Part shown: positions 8,617 through 14,593 of the stretch, in pieces | Layout: each line of letters begins with the position of its first letter | How positions within the stretch are numbered: the first letter of the stretch is position 1 | Source: a virus | Length of the DNA stretch: 24,698 nt | IMG/VR virus record: IMGVR_UViG_3300027749_000465 | Coordinates: 1 to 24,698 of that record | Direction: 5' to 3' (one strand) | The notes under the pieces: model-generated | Databases searched by the model: none | What the model was told of the DNA's origin: nothing | Seen by the model: only the letters and a program-made list of their open reading frames with translations | Translations under genes and position numbers: made by a program

Positions 8617-8846
8617 TTGTCGGCCTTGCCGTCAAGCCGGTCAAAGATCTTGCCCAGCATCTCTTTGATGTCGCGCATGTCAGCCCGATAGTCGTCCCGG
8701 GCCACGTAGGTCCGCGGCAGGTCCTCGCGCAGCTTGGCTAGGTCGGCCTTGAGCTCTTTCACCGCCGACCAGAGCTCGCGGGCAAACCATCCGGTGACCG
8801 CGGAGGTGACCCCCAGGCCGATGTCGATCAGGTGTTGGGGGTCCAT
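8613..8846 (-). CDS. small lysis-cassette protein, N-terminal hydrophobic segment plus coiled coil
   Basis: The 77-aa product has a moderately hydrophobic stretch at residues 7-25 (IDIGLGVTSAVTGWFAREL), then a charged coiled coil (LKADLAKLREDL) and a C-terminal segment DMRDIKEMLGKIFDRLDG. Such proteins are often found beside phage endolysins, but the function is not established. It could be a membrane-associated lysis accessory. It lacks the lipobox or long periplasmic helix expected of a spanin. GAGGAA lies just before the ATG, within the end of terS. It overlaps the endolysin start by four bases. Confidence 0.75.
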   Translation of the reverse strand: MDPQHLIDIGLGVTSAVTGWFARELWSAVKELKADLAKLREDLPRTYVARDDYRADMRDIKEMLGKIFDRLDGKADK

Positions 8847-8849
8847 GCG

Positions 8850-9335
8850 TTATTCCTCGGATTGGCGCTTGAGCGCCATGTTTTTGAGCAGCTCGCCGAA
8901 TATGTCGAAGCTCACCGTGTGCTCGACCTTCGAGTCGTCCACCGTGACGTTCTGGCGCGAGCCGTACTTCTTGGGATCCCAGCAGGCCAGCAGGCGCAGG
9001 CGGACGTCAGTCTGATTCTTGCGCCACGAGATACTGCCCGGGTCGTAGCGTTTATTGCCCAGATCGTCGTGCACCGCCAATGGCTCGGTGTCGATCAGGT
9101 TCATGCAATCCTGCGCGATGATCTCGTATCCGGCATCCCGCGCGCGCGCGTACGCTACGGCGAAATCTGGGTCTTCGCGCTGCCATTCGCCGATTGTCAC
9201 GGGGTTTGGGTGACCCGGCAATGCGCACCATTGCGCCAGCGGTTTGCTAGACGCAATCCACGCCGCAACATCGAGCTTGAGCTCGGCCTTGTTGGGGAAA
9301 TTGCTTATGCCCTTTGGGCGTCCTCGTGTAGCCAT
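8850..9335 (-). CDS. terS: terminase small subunit
   Basis: This is the DNA-recognition subunit that hands phage DNA to TerL. The 161-aa product begins GRPKGISNF, has a helix-turn-helix region around residues 20-55 (VTIGEWQREDPDFAVAYARA), and a central helical part. Its C-terminus has WDPKKYGSRQNVTVDDS, as in many phage small terminases, and ends in a helix that may contact TerL. The ATG lies inside the end of the preceding coiled-coil gene (31-base overlap). The partner terL is about 1.0 kb downstream, separated by the lysis genes. Confidence 0.82.
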   Translation of the reverse strand: MATRGRPKGISNFPNKAELKLDVAAWIASSKPLAQWCALPGHPNPVTIGEWQREDPDFAVAYARARDAGYEIIAQDCMNLIDTEPLAVHDDLGNKRYDPGSISWRKNQTDVRLRLLACWDPKKYGSRQNVTVDDSKVEHTVSFDIFGELLKNMALKRQSEE

Positions 9336-9535
9336 GCGCGCGAGTCTACCCCAGCAGGCTGCGTGGCTGCAAATTCTTCAGTCCAGTCTTCCAGCGATTT
9401 GACGAGCGCGAGCTCGGCCTTGAGGTCCATGATCTGCAGCAACACGAGCGTGAGCTGAGTCGTGCGGGCCTCCAGACGGGCGCGCAGCGCCTCGACCTGG
9501 GCCTCAAGTCTGGCGATGCGTTTAGCGTCAGTCAT
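9305..9535 (-). CDS. small coiled-coil protein, unknown function
   Basis: The 76-aa product is largely a predicted coiled coil over residues 5-48 (IARLEAQVEALRARLEARTT, then LQIMDLKAELALVKSLEDW), with a short polar tail. I do not recognise a family. The ATG follows the stop of the upstream 61-aa gene by two bases, and its own end overlaps terS by 31 bases. That argues it is translated in the same unit. It may be structural or an assembly helper, but this is not shown. Confidence 0.65.
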   Translation of the reverse strand: MTDAKRIARLEAQVEALRARLEARTTQLTLVLLQIMDLKAELALVKSLEDWTEEFAATQPAGVDSRAWLHEDAQRA

Positions 9536-9537
9536 GG

Positions 9538-9723
9538 TTACCCAATATCCCGATCGCCATCGCCGTCGTCTTCGAAATCCACCGAGAGGGTGGACTCGTA
9601 CCGTTCGTCAACTTTGGTTGACGATGGCTTGCTTGCTGGCGTTGCCAACCGCTCTTGACGAGCGCGCCACTCTTCTTGAGCGCGTTTGTCCCTCTCCTCC
9701 TCAATCTGCCACCGGGTCATCAT
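9538..9723 (-). CDS. small highly charged protein, unknown function
   Basis: The 61-aa product starts MMTRWQIEEERDKRAQEEW, a charged helix, and ends in an acidic tail DFEDDGDGDRDIG. ATG at 9721-9723 is chosen because GGAGAGA lies about four bases upstream and the start overlaps the TGA of the DUF1874 gene. An in-frame ATG at 9762 has no ribosome site. No family is recognised. Its direct coupling to the ring-nuclease gene makes co-expression likely. Confidence 0.6.
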   Translation of the reverse strand: MMTRWQIEEERDKRAQEEWRARQERLATPASKPSSTKVDERYESTLSVDFEDDGDGDRDIG

Positions 9724-10037
9724 GCTGTCTCTCCATCGGCGGCCAGCGAGACGCTGACCCATTCGAAAGAACTGCCCTCGGGCAGTACGGTAGTGCCCTC
9801 GGGCAGGCGCGGCCCCTGCAACTGGGCAACGTACATCCAGTCGCCCACGTTCAACCGCACCGAAATGCGGTTCATCGATACGCCCAACAGGGCGGCGGTG
9901 TCGGCGTGACCGACGGCGCTGGTGTAGCGCCCAGCAGCCAAGGTACGCTCGGGACGTTGGCAGGGTGCGAACCGCACCCTGTGGAGATCAGCTTGGGCTA
10001 CCATGCCCAGGCTGAATGCGTTTGCGATGTAAATCAT
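9720..10037 (-). CDS. DUF1874 / AcrIII-1-family viral ring nuclease (putative anti-CRISPR)
   Basis: The 105-aa product matches the STIV B116/SIRV1 gp29 fold family in motif order. It starts MIYIANAFSLGM, then has the central SAVGHADTAALL with H44 at the place of the catalytic histidine, NRISVRLNVGDWMYVAQ, and the GPRLPEG loop with R77 and E80. Members of this family degrade cyclic tetra-adenylate and so switch off type III CRISPR ancillary nucleases. The length is usual for the family. It overlaps both neighbours by four bases or fewer in a leftward unit headed by a cassette promoter at about 10450. Activity is inferred from family. Some DUF1874 members could have other roles. Confidence 0.82.
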   Translation of the reverse strand: MIYIANAFSLGMVAQADLHRVRFAPCQRPERTLAAGRYTSAVGHADTAALLGVSMNRISVRLNVGDWMYVAQLQGPRLPEGTTVLPEGSSFEWVSVSLAADGETA

Positions 10038-10252
10038 TGCGTTGCCCCCTCGATCATGTGCCGGGGGCCGTAATTGTCGTACGTCACGAACGTGATGTCC
10101 GACCAGACTTGGCCGCCGCCGATGCGCTTCTGCGCCGCCCTGAAGTTCTTGTAGCTGACCCAGGCGTAGCCCTTCTCTTCGACCTGGATCTTCAAGCGGG
10201 TCGTGCGCCCGCTGTAGGCGGCGCGCAGGGTGGCGTAGGTGACGGTGCTCAT
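10034..10252 (-). CDS. small protein of unknown function upstream of the ring nuclease
   Basis: The 72-aa product has TYATLRAAYSGRTTRLKIQV, then VSYKNFRAAQKRIGGGQVW, and ends in an aromatic-rich strand region DITFVTYDNYGPRH. It looks like a small alpha/beta fold with many basic residues. No family is recognised. Start and stop overlap the neighbours by ATGA on both sides, so it is translated with the ring-nuclease gene. Confidence 0.65.
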   Translation of the reverse strand: MSTVTYATLRAAYSGRTTRLKIQVEEKGYAWVSYKNFRAAQKRIGGGQVWSDITFVTYDNYGPRHMIEGATQ

Positions 10253-10416
10253 TCTGCCGCCCCCTCGACTGCGTCCCAGTACGCCTGCTCGCCGGGTGTC
10301 ATGCCGGCCTCGAAGTACTCCTCGTCGGCCAGCTCGGCCTCGTAGCGGGCCTGGGCAGCGGCCACGCGGGCCTTGATGTCCCGGCTGACCAGGGCGTTGA
10401 ACTCGGCTTGTGTCAT
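10249..10416 (-). CDS. 55-aa acidic protein of unknown function, first gene of its block
   Basis: The product starts MTQAEFNALVSRDIKARVAA and continues as an acidic, Ala/Glu-rich helix ending PGEQAYWDAVEGAAE. A strong ribosome site GAGGAGAGACGAC stands directly before the ATG, and promoter cassette A lies just upstream. The stop overlaps the next start as ATGA. The function is unknown. Confidence 0.65.
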   Translation of the reverse strand: MTQAEFNALVSRDIKARVAAAQARYEAELADEEYFEAGMTPGEQAYWDAVEGAAE

Positions 10417-10429
10417 GTCGTCTCTCCTC

Positions 10430-10473
10430 GTTGCTGAAGTTGATATTGTAACCCGGAGTTTGAGGCTCCGGGT
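10430..10473 (-). promoter_or_regulatory. promoter/leader cassette A with palindrome
   Basis: Read on the minus strand, it has an eight-base inverted repeat ACCCGGAG/CTCCGGGT (loop CCTCAAA). This is followed at once by TACAAT at 10445-10450, a good sigma-70 -10 hexamer, then the shared leader ATCAACTTCAGCAAC and the ribosome site of the 55-aa gene. The same arrangement recurs in four other intergenic gaps. No matching -35 hexamer is clear, so an activator, a phage-specific RNA polymerase or an RNA role is possible. Confidence 0.6.
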
Positions 10474-10480
10474 GTCCGCG

Positions 10481-10933
10481 TCAGAAGTGCGGGTTCTGCT
10501 CGTAGTGGTGGCCGTTCACCAGCGCCCAGCCGTGCTGGAGCCAGCGGCCCGTGTTCTTGCTGCGGTTGAACACCTTGCCCTCGCTGGTCTCGACGCGCTT
10601 GAGCGACTTGCTGACCTTGACGACCGTGCCGCAGGGGTAGCAGTCGCCGTTTGACCCGTAGCTAACCTCGTCGCCGATCGCCGGGGCGCGGATGACGTCG
10701 TAGCGCGGGCTGCACTGGTCGCCGGCATCGGTGGCGACGTATGCCTCGCCGCTGAACACCGACGCGGCATCGGCCACGACCTGCGCGAACATCAGCGTGT
10801 CGAAGTCATTCCTGTTAGCCCAGCCGCCATCACCGATGGAGAACCAGCGCGTGCCCACGCCACGGTTTTCTGGGGGCAGGTTGCCCTGGATGGCGGTGAC
10901 TTCGAGGCGGCTGTTGAGGTGAAAGTAGTTCAT
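10481..10933 (-). CDS. conserved phage protein of unknown function
   Basis: The 150-aa product has an N-terminal part MNYFHLNSRLEVTAIQGNLP with WFSIGDGGWANRNDFDTLMF. Its C-terminal module, residues 86-150, has GDEVSYGSNGDCYPCGTVVK, a lysine-rich strand and the ending HHYEQNPHF. That module looks like a small beta-rich domain seen in many phage and proteobacterial small proteins, without a known job. Promoter cassette B is directly upstream, and the ribosome site is AAGGATCCGAC before ATG. It is the only gene between cassettes A and B. Confidence 0.7.
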   Translation of the reverse strand: MNYFHLNSRLEVTAIQGNLPPENRGVGTRWFSIGDGGWANRNDFDTLMFAQVVADAASVFSGEAYVATDAGDQCSPRYDVIRAPAIGDEVSYGSNGDCYPCGTVVKVSKSLKRVETSEGKVFNRSKNTGRWLQHGWALVNGHHYEQNPHF

Positions 10934-10951
10934 GTCGGATCCTTGGGGTGG

Positions 10952-10995
10952 GTTGCTGAAGTAGATATTGTAACCTGGAGTTTGAGGCTCCAGGT
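10952..10995 (-). promoter_or_regulatory. promoter/leader cassette B with palindrome
   Basis: On the minus strand the inverted repeat ACCTGGAG/CTCCAGGT keeps the CCTCAAA loop of cassette A but with a paired base change. It is followed by TACAAT (10967-10972) and ATCTACTTCAGCAAC. On the plus strand the same hairpin is followed by TAAATTTTTT, so it could also stop opposite-strand transcription. Confidence 0.6.
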
Positions 10996-11002
10996 AAATT
11001 TT

Positions 11003-11731
11003 TTACGCTGCCTGCGTGACCTTGGGGCGCATGATCATGGTCTGCGCCACGCCGTTGTAGACCGCGTGGTCTTTGATGGTGGCCTTGACCTCGCCGGTCT
11101 CGTTCAGGCCCAGGAAGTCGGCGTTGCCCTTGTAGATGACCACGTTGCCGGCTGCGTCGCGGCAGATGCTCATCCAGCTCACGCCGAACTGGGACTCCAG
11201 ACGGACCTCGCGCTCGCAGGTCAGGGTCAGGGTGACCTTGTCACCGACCGCGCCGACGTGCGCGCTGGGGGCCTTGGCACGCTTGGCGACCTCGGCGTCG
11301 ACCAGGGCGATCTGGCGCTCTGTAGGGGCCTTAGCGCGGGACAGGAAGGACTCACGGAAACCGACCCAGAAGTCGCCGTCCAGGCCCTGCAGCTTGGCGA
11401 CGAACTCGGCGTTATCGGCCACAAAAGCCGCGCGCTGGGCGATCAGCTCGGCCTCGCGGGCAGCGTAGATGGCGTTGGTCTTGGCGGTCGACGCCTCGGC
11501 GCGCTTGACCGCCGCAGCGTCGAGCTTGGCGTTCTGTTCGGCGGTGTACAGCTTGTCCACCTTGACCTTGCCGACGCCAGAGCCGCCGCACAAGAAGCAG
11601 AAGTAGCCGGTGTGGTTCCACTCGCGACGGCCACCAGCGCCACCGCAGCGGGTGCACTTCGACGTGTAGCTGTAGCCGCCAGTGCAGTTGGCGGTGCGGG
11701 GGGTTCCTGCGCGGGTGAAAAGCTGGGCCAT
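11003..11731 (-). CDS. zinc-ribbon protein with DnaJ-like cysteine motifs
   Basis: The product from ATG at 11729-11731 is 242 aa. Two CxxCxGxG-like motifs near the N-terminus, CTRCGGAGG and CFLCGGSGV, form one probable DnaJ-type zinc-binding unit. An Ala-rich helical segment follows (AEQNAKLDAAAVKRAEAS), then a beta-rich C-terminal half containing VGDKVTLTLTCEREVRLES and ICRDAAGNVVIYKG. The ATG is chosen for its ribosome site AGGAAGATCGAC. An upstream TTG in frame has none. The role is unknown. The zinc unit suggests protein or nucleic-acid binding. Confidence 0.72.
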   Translation of the reverse strand: MAQLFTRAGTPRTANCTGGYSYTSKCTRCGGAGGRREWNHTGYFCFLCGGSGVGKVKVDKLYTAEQNAKLDAAAVKRAEASTAKTNAIYAAREAELIAQRAAFVADNAEFVAKLQGLDGDFWVGFRESFLSRAKAPTERQIALVDAEVAKRAKAPSAHVGAVGDKVTLTLTCEREVRLESQFGVSWMSICRDAAGNVVIYKGNADFLGLNETGEVKATIKDHAVYNGVAQTMIMRPKVTQAA

Positions 11732-11755
11732 GTCGATCTTCCTGTTGGACGCCAA

Positions 11756-11962
11756 TTAGGCAAAATGCCGAGCGGTGGCGTCAGTAATTTCGGCAAAAAT
11801 TTTCACATCGGCGGCATGGTCGTCCAAATATTCTTGCGCGTTGTCGTAGCCCCACAAGATCGCGCAATGCGCAATTGCAGCCTCTGGGCTGGAGGCCGCA
11901 ATCACGGCAATGTTGTGCCGGTCGTTGCGTTTTGTGCTGCTGGCAAAAATTTGGTAGTTCAT
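11756..11962 (-). CDS. 68-aa protein of unknown function
   Basis: The product starts MNYQIFASSTKRNDRHNIAV, followed by an alpha-helical SSPEAAIAHCAILWGYDN and an acidic middle. It resembles a small alpha/beta domain of the kind that begins with a strand and a helix, but no named family is recognised. GGAGATCGAC precedes the ATG, and promoter cassette C lies just upstream. It heads a two-gene block with the zinc-ribbon gene. Confidence 0.65.
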   Translation of the reverse strand: MNYQIFASSTKRNDRHNIAVIAASSPEAAIAHCAILWGYDNAQEYLDDHAADVKIFAEITDATARHFA

Positions 11963-11972
11963 GTCGATCTCC

Positions 11973-11995
11973 GTTGCTGATGTAGAGATTCTAAC
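11973..11995 (-). promoter_or_regulatory. promoter/leader cassette C
   Basis: The minus strand reads GTTAGAATCTCTACATCAGCAAC, with TAGAAT at 11988-11993 as the -10-like hexamer. It is identical over 23 bases to cassette D. The next gene starts ten bases downstream after GGAGATCGAC. Confidence 0.6.
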
Positions 11996-12005
11996 TACAA
12001 GTTTG

Positions 12006-12026
12006 AGCCCCGTGGGGCTTTTTTTT
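12006..12026 (+). terminator. rho-independent terminator hairpin facing the plus strand
   Basis: The plus strand has AGCCCC-GT-GGGGCT followed by a T run (eight T's at 12019-12026), a textbook intrinsic terminator shape. No plus-strand gene ends here. The flanking genes are both leftward, so it would block antisense transcription. On the minus strand the run is A-rich and upstream of the hairpin, so it should not terminate there. Confidence 0.55.
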
Positions 12027-12035
12027 CAACTATTT

Positions 12036-12308
12036 TTACGCCCCGGTCAGGTTGTCGGCCTCGACCGCGTAGTCGTGCAACCAGACGTCAGCGACGCCTT
12101 CGAGCGTCTCCGCAAGGCCTTCCAGCGTCTCCGCGTGCTTGCGGTGGGCGCTGATGTAGCGCAGCGTGTCCACCGCCTCCTTGAGCAGGTAGCGCATGCG
12201 GTCGAGCTCGGCCTCCTGGTCCGCCAGGGCGGCGTGCAGGCCCGTTGCCAGGGTGTTGCCCGCCACGTAGGCGGAGATCTCGTTCTCGGTGTGAGTCGAT
12301 GTGGTCAT
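12036..12308 (-). CDS. 90-aa helical protein of unknown function
   Basis: The product is mostly helical, with ADQEAELDRMRYLLKEAVDT and LEGLAETLEGVADVW. It starts after AAGGAGTGTAAACA and overlaps the stop of the upstream 64-aa gene as ATGA. No family is recognised. It is the last gene of the cassette D block. Confidence 0.65.
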   Translation of the reverse strand: MTTSTHTENEISAYVAGNTLATGLHAALADQEAELDRMRYLLKEAVDTLRYISAHRKHAETLEGLAETLEGVADVWLHDYAVEADNLTGA

Positions 12309-12499
12309 TGTTTACACTCCTTGCACGCGCACAACATAACCGTGCGCAGTTTGGTTTTTGCTTCTTGCGGCGTGTCGAACCCCTCGACATGCGTTGGCGA
12401 TTGTGGGTCGCTACCCCAACGCCAACCCGGCTTCAGCGTCACGAGAATGCCGTTGCCAATGTTGCGCTCGTCATCCCAGTGCTCTACTTTGCGGTTCAT
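12305..12499 (-). CDS. 64-aa protein of unknown function, cysteine-bearing tail
   Basis: The product reads MNRKVEHWDDERNIGNGILV and then PGWRWGSDPQSPTHVEGFDT, and ends in CACKECKQ with three cysteines. GGAGGATTGAACC precedes the ATG. It is translationally coupled to both neighbours. I do not recognise the family. The short Cys tail could bind metal, but a single cluster is weak evidence. Confidence 0.6.
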   Translation of the reverse strand: MNRKVEHWDDERNIGNGILVTLKPGWRWGSDPQSPTHVEGFDTPQEAKTKLRTVMLCACKECKQ

Positions 12500-12502
12500 G
12501 GT

Positions 12503-12850
12503 TCAATCCTCCAGGAAGTAGCGGACCAACAGGTCGTGGATGTCGTCGTGGTACTCGTCGTTCGGCAGGGCAGCGCCGGCGATCACGGTCAGGCAGTCTC
12601 CGACCAGATACACCTCCAGGCCCGTCACCTGAGCGATGGCCTCGGCGATCTCGTCGAAACGCGCGACCTTGAGGTCTTCGCTGGCGATCTCGTCCTCGAA
12701 CTCCCAGGCTTCCGCCAGGAAATCGTCCAGGACATCCCTGGCGTGTTGGATTGCGCGCCGGCAATCCCGGCTGAAAATGTTGATGTCGTCCGAGATGCGG
12801 AACATCTCGTCGAGGCCGTCTACCTCGTTGTCTTGCTGAACATGCGCCAT
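12503..12850 (-). CDS. 115-aa acidic protein of unknown function
   Basis: The product is strongly acidic and helical (DNEVDGLDEMFRISDDINIF, DVLDDFLAEAWEFEDEIASE). Its C-terminal part VTGLEVYLVGDCLTVIAGA looks like two short strands. An acidic small phage protein of this type could be a DNA mimic or inhibitor, but nothing specific identifies one. The ribosome site GGAGAGACGAC is the same as that of the 55-aa gene at 10416. Cassette D is upstream. Confidence 0.65.
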   Translation of the reverse strand: MAHVQQDNEVDGLDEMFRISDDINIFSRDCRRAIQHARDVLDDFLAEAWEFEDEIASEDLKVARFDEIAEAIAQVTGLEVYLVGDCLTVIAGAALPNDEYHDDIHDLLVRYFLED

Positions 12851-12866
12851 GTCGTCTCTCCGTTGC

Positions 12867-12889
12867 GTTGCTGATGTAGAGATTCTAAC
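12867..12889 (-). promoter_or_regulatory. promoter/leader cassette D
   Basis: The minus strand reads GTTAGAATCTCTACATCAGCAAC with TAGAAT at 12882-12887, identical to cassette C. About 30 bases further upstream both copies share GTTGAA(A/G)AAAAG, an A-rich tract that could act as an UP element. Confidence 0.6.
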
Positions 12890-12971
12890 CTGCAGTTACA
12901 GCCTACTGGGGACTTTTCTTCAACTTTTTTTCGTGCTGGGTCTCTTCCGTAGGCAGGCCTTGCTGGGACCG

Positions 12972-13250
12972 TCACTTCTCCAGCTCCTTGATGCGCCGCA
13001 ACGCGCACTCGTAGTGCCTGGGGCCGTAGCTCCAGCAGTCGGGGCCGTGCGTACCAATGTGCCCTTCTCGGTCATCTTGGTACTTGAGGGCGCGTTTGAG
13101 GCGCTCGTTTTCCGTTAGGGCGTCGCCTAGCAGAAGGTCTAGGTTGCGTTCTATTTCAGTCATATCTTTTCGTCCTTTATGTACAACAGTGGCAGAATCC
13201 TGAATAGCATCAACTAGTATCTTGTGTTCGTCTGGTGTAAGTTCAATCAT
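12972..13250 (-). CDS. 92-aa protein of unknown function
   Basis: The product starts MIELTPDEHKILVDAIQDSA, continues as a helix with LTENERLKRALKYQ, and ends in HGPDCWSYGPRHYECALRRI with conserved-looking His and Cys. The ATG at 13248-13250 follows GAGGAAAACTGCA. The frame is open further upstream, but that part overlaps the next gene and has no ribosome site. It overlaps the 80-aa gene by eight bases. The function is unknown. Confidence 0.62.
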   Translation of the reverse strand: MIELTPDEHKILVDAIQDSATVVHKGRKDMTEIERNLDLLLGDALTENERLKRALKYQDDREGHIGTHGPDCWSYGPRHYECALRRIKELEK

Positions 13251-13485
13251 TGCAGTTTTCCTCATATTTATAAACGCTAACGGGAGCCCGCGTTTCAACC
13301 CCAATAGAGTGGAAATGTTTAAGCGCTTGATTAATCGCATCATCGTCAGATTCGGCGGTGACGGATATCCCGGTTTGGTTAAATCTACCGATTGCGTCGC
13401 GTTGACGAGTTTCAAACACTACAAAATAAGGCGAGCGCAAGTTAAGAATATCTCTTTGGGACGATGCTTGTTGATGTTCGTTCAT
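13243..13485 (-). CDS. 80-aa protein of unknown function, lower-GC gene
   Basis: The product reads MNEHQQASSQRDILNLRSPY, then VVFETRQRDAIGRFNQTGIS and VTAESDDDAINQALKHF. This is an alpha/beta pattern reminiscent of small strand-helix domains. Base composition is clearly more AT-rich than the flanking genes, which suggests recent acquisition. It is coupled to both neighbours by short gaps. No family is named. Confidence 0.6.
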   Translation of the reverse strand: MNEHQQASSQRDILNLRSPYFVVFETRQRDAIGRFNQTGISVTAESDDDAINQALKHFHSIGVETRAPVSVYKYEENCND

Positions 13486-13488
13486 GGC

Positions 13489-13695
13489 TCAATGCCCCCT
13501 AGTTGTTTGCTTGACAGAGTTGGTCATCATCGCGTCGACCAGCTCCCGGAACGTCGGCGTCTCCGCGAACTCAACGTCCTCCAGGTCCCGAGTGTCGACT
13601 GCCATGCCGACCCGGTCACCGTACTGCACGGCGACCACGCGCTGGCTCAGGTAGCGGAACCGAGCGGCGTCTAGCGCGTCGGTGTCGTCACTCAT
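13489..13695 (-). CDS. 68-aa protein of unknown function
   Basis: The product starts MSDDTDALDAARFRYLSQRV and has VQYGDRVGMAVDTRDLED and PTFRELVDAMM. The DAARFRYL motif near the N-terminus is common in small phage proteins of unknown function. ATG at 13693-13695 overlaps the upstream gene's stop by eight bases. An in-frame ATG 18 bases earlier is possible but gives only extra residues inside the overlap. Confidence 0.62.
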   Translation of the reverse strand: MSDDTDALDAARFRYLSQRVVAVQYGDRVGMAVDTRDLEDVEFAETPTFRELVDAMMTNSVKQTTRGH

Positions 13696-13954
13696 CGCTG
13701 CGCCCCAATACACGCTGCTCCATGAGCCGGTGGCTGTGCTTGAGTTGTCGGTTTTCCTCCTTCAGCCGGGCAATCTCGGTGGCGGAGTGCCGCAGCCGGC
13801 TCTCGGCCTGCTCGATCCAGTTCGCGACGTCCACGGGCATGCGGTAGGTGGCCGTGGAGGCCACAGGAGCCTCCGCAGGCTCCGACTGGGGCTTGGGTAC
13901 CACCCGGGTCAGTTTTCGCGCTGCTGGGGCTGTTTTAGGCGTTTGGGTTGCCAT
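13688..13954 (-). CDS. 88-aa protein with C-terminal coiled coil
   Basis: The N-terminal half is Pro/Ala/Thr-rich (QTPKTAPAARKLTRVVPKPQ). The C-terminal half is a coiled coil with LRHSATEIARLKEENRQLKH. AAGGAAACCGTA precedes ATG at 13952-13954. A longer open frame upstream lies across another gene and lacks a ribosome site. The function is unknown. It could multimerise. Confidence 0.62.
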   Translation of the reverse strand: MATQTPKTAPAARKLTRVVPKPQSEPAEAPVASTATYRMPVDVANWIEQAESRLRHSATEIARLKEENRQLKHSHRLMEQRVLGRSDE

Positions 13955-14243
13955 TACGGTTTCCTTGGTTGATGAAATTCTCGACTTGCTCGTACAGTTC
14001 CGGCCTGCCGATGTACAGGGACCCCGCGTCCCGTGTTCGGGCGAACCGGCCATCCCGCCACCCGAGCCAATAGTTGGCCTTGCGCGGCGCCTTGCCGTCG
14101 ACGACCAGCTTGCCGCTGATCCACCCCGCAGAATTCTCTTTGACCCGGAAAAAAAGAAACCAGTCAAGATCCTCGTGGTGGAACGAGTGCAGGTGCATCC
14201 ATTCGTCGGTTGCGGGGGCGTTGCCCCTGAATTTTTGAGTCAC
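13935..14243 (-). CDS. 102-aa protein of unknown function, GTG start
   Basis: The product reads MTQKFRGNAPATDEWMHLHS, then FHHEDLDWFLFFRVKENSAG and YWLGWRDGRFARTRDAGSLY, and ends in PELYEQVENFINQG. It looks like a compact mixed fold rich in aromatic residues. The GTG overlaps the TGA of the upstream membrane peptide gene (GTGA), so it is probably coupled to it. An internal ATG at residue 16 would remove a conserved-looking start. No family is recognised. Confidence 0.6.
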   Translation of the reverse strand: MTQKFRGNAPATDEWMHLHSFHHEDLDWFLFFRVKENSAGWISGKLVVDGKAPRKANYWLGWRDGRFARTRDAGSLYIGRPELYEQVENFINQGNRNGNPNA

Positions 14244-14389
14244 AGGGACAACGCCAGGGCGATGCCAATGCCCGCGAAGACCGCGAACACCAGCGCGCTG
14301 GCGACCAGCTCCCCGACGAATGCGTCAAAGAACGACCGCTCCGGCTCGGGGTCGTAGAACTGCGGCCTACGGCTTTCGGGGTCGAACAT
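14240..14389 (-). CDS. 49-aa single-span membrane peptide
   Basis: The product starts MFDPESRRPQFYDPEPERSF and has one hydrophobic segment at residues 28-48 (VASALVFAVFAGIGIALAL), so it should be an inner-membrane peptide with a cytoplasmic charged head. The start shares a base with the preceding stop (TGATG), and the stop overlaps the next GTG. The function is unknown. Superinfection exclusion or lysis timing are typical roles for such peptides, but neither is shown here. Confidence 0.58.
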   Translation of the reverse strand: MFDPESRRPQFYDPEPERSFFDAFVGELVASALVFAVFAGIGIALALSL

Positions 14390-14556
14390 CAAAAATTCCA
14401 GGGCTTCAAGCCCTTGGCCTTGCAGATGCGGCGGGCCTCGCCGAGAGTGCCGGCGAGGAACTCGCCGGTCTGGTCGTTGATCGACGGGGTTGCGTGAACG
14501 ATCACGCGAAACTTTGCGGGCCAGCCCTTGGGGGCCTTGTAGATTGATGCGTACAT
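14389..14556 (-). CDS. 55-aa basic protein of unknown function
   Basis: The product reads MYASIYKAPKGWPAKFRVIV, then HATPSINDQTGEFLAGTLGE, and ends KAKGLKPWNF. It looks like a small alpha/beta domain with two strands and one helix. A strong AAGGAGAG site precedes the ATG by about five bases. It shares one base with the membrane peptide start. No family is recognised. Confidence 0.6.
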   Translation of the reverse strand: MYASIYKAPKGWPAKFRVIVHATPSINDQTGEFLAGTLGEARRICKAKGLKPWNF

Positions 14557-14574
14557 TGCTGCTCTCCTTGGAAT

Positions 14575-14588
14575 GGGGCCGAGGCCCC
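14575..14588 (-). other. short intercistronic hairpin
   Basis: GGGGCC-GA-GGCCCC forms a perfect six-base stem with a two-base loop between the 99-aa gene and the 55-aa gene. No T run follows on either strand, so it is more likely an mRNA stability or translation element than a terminator. Confidence 0.4.
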
Positions 14589-14593
14589 GGGGT

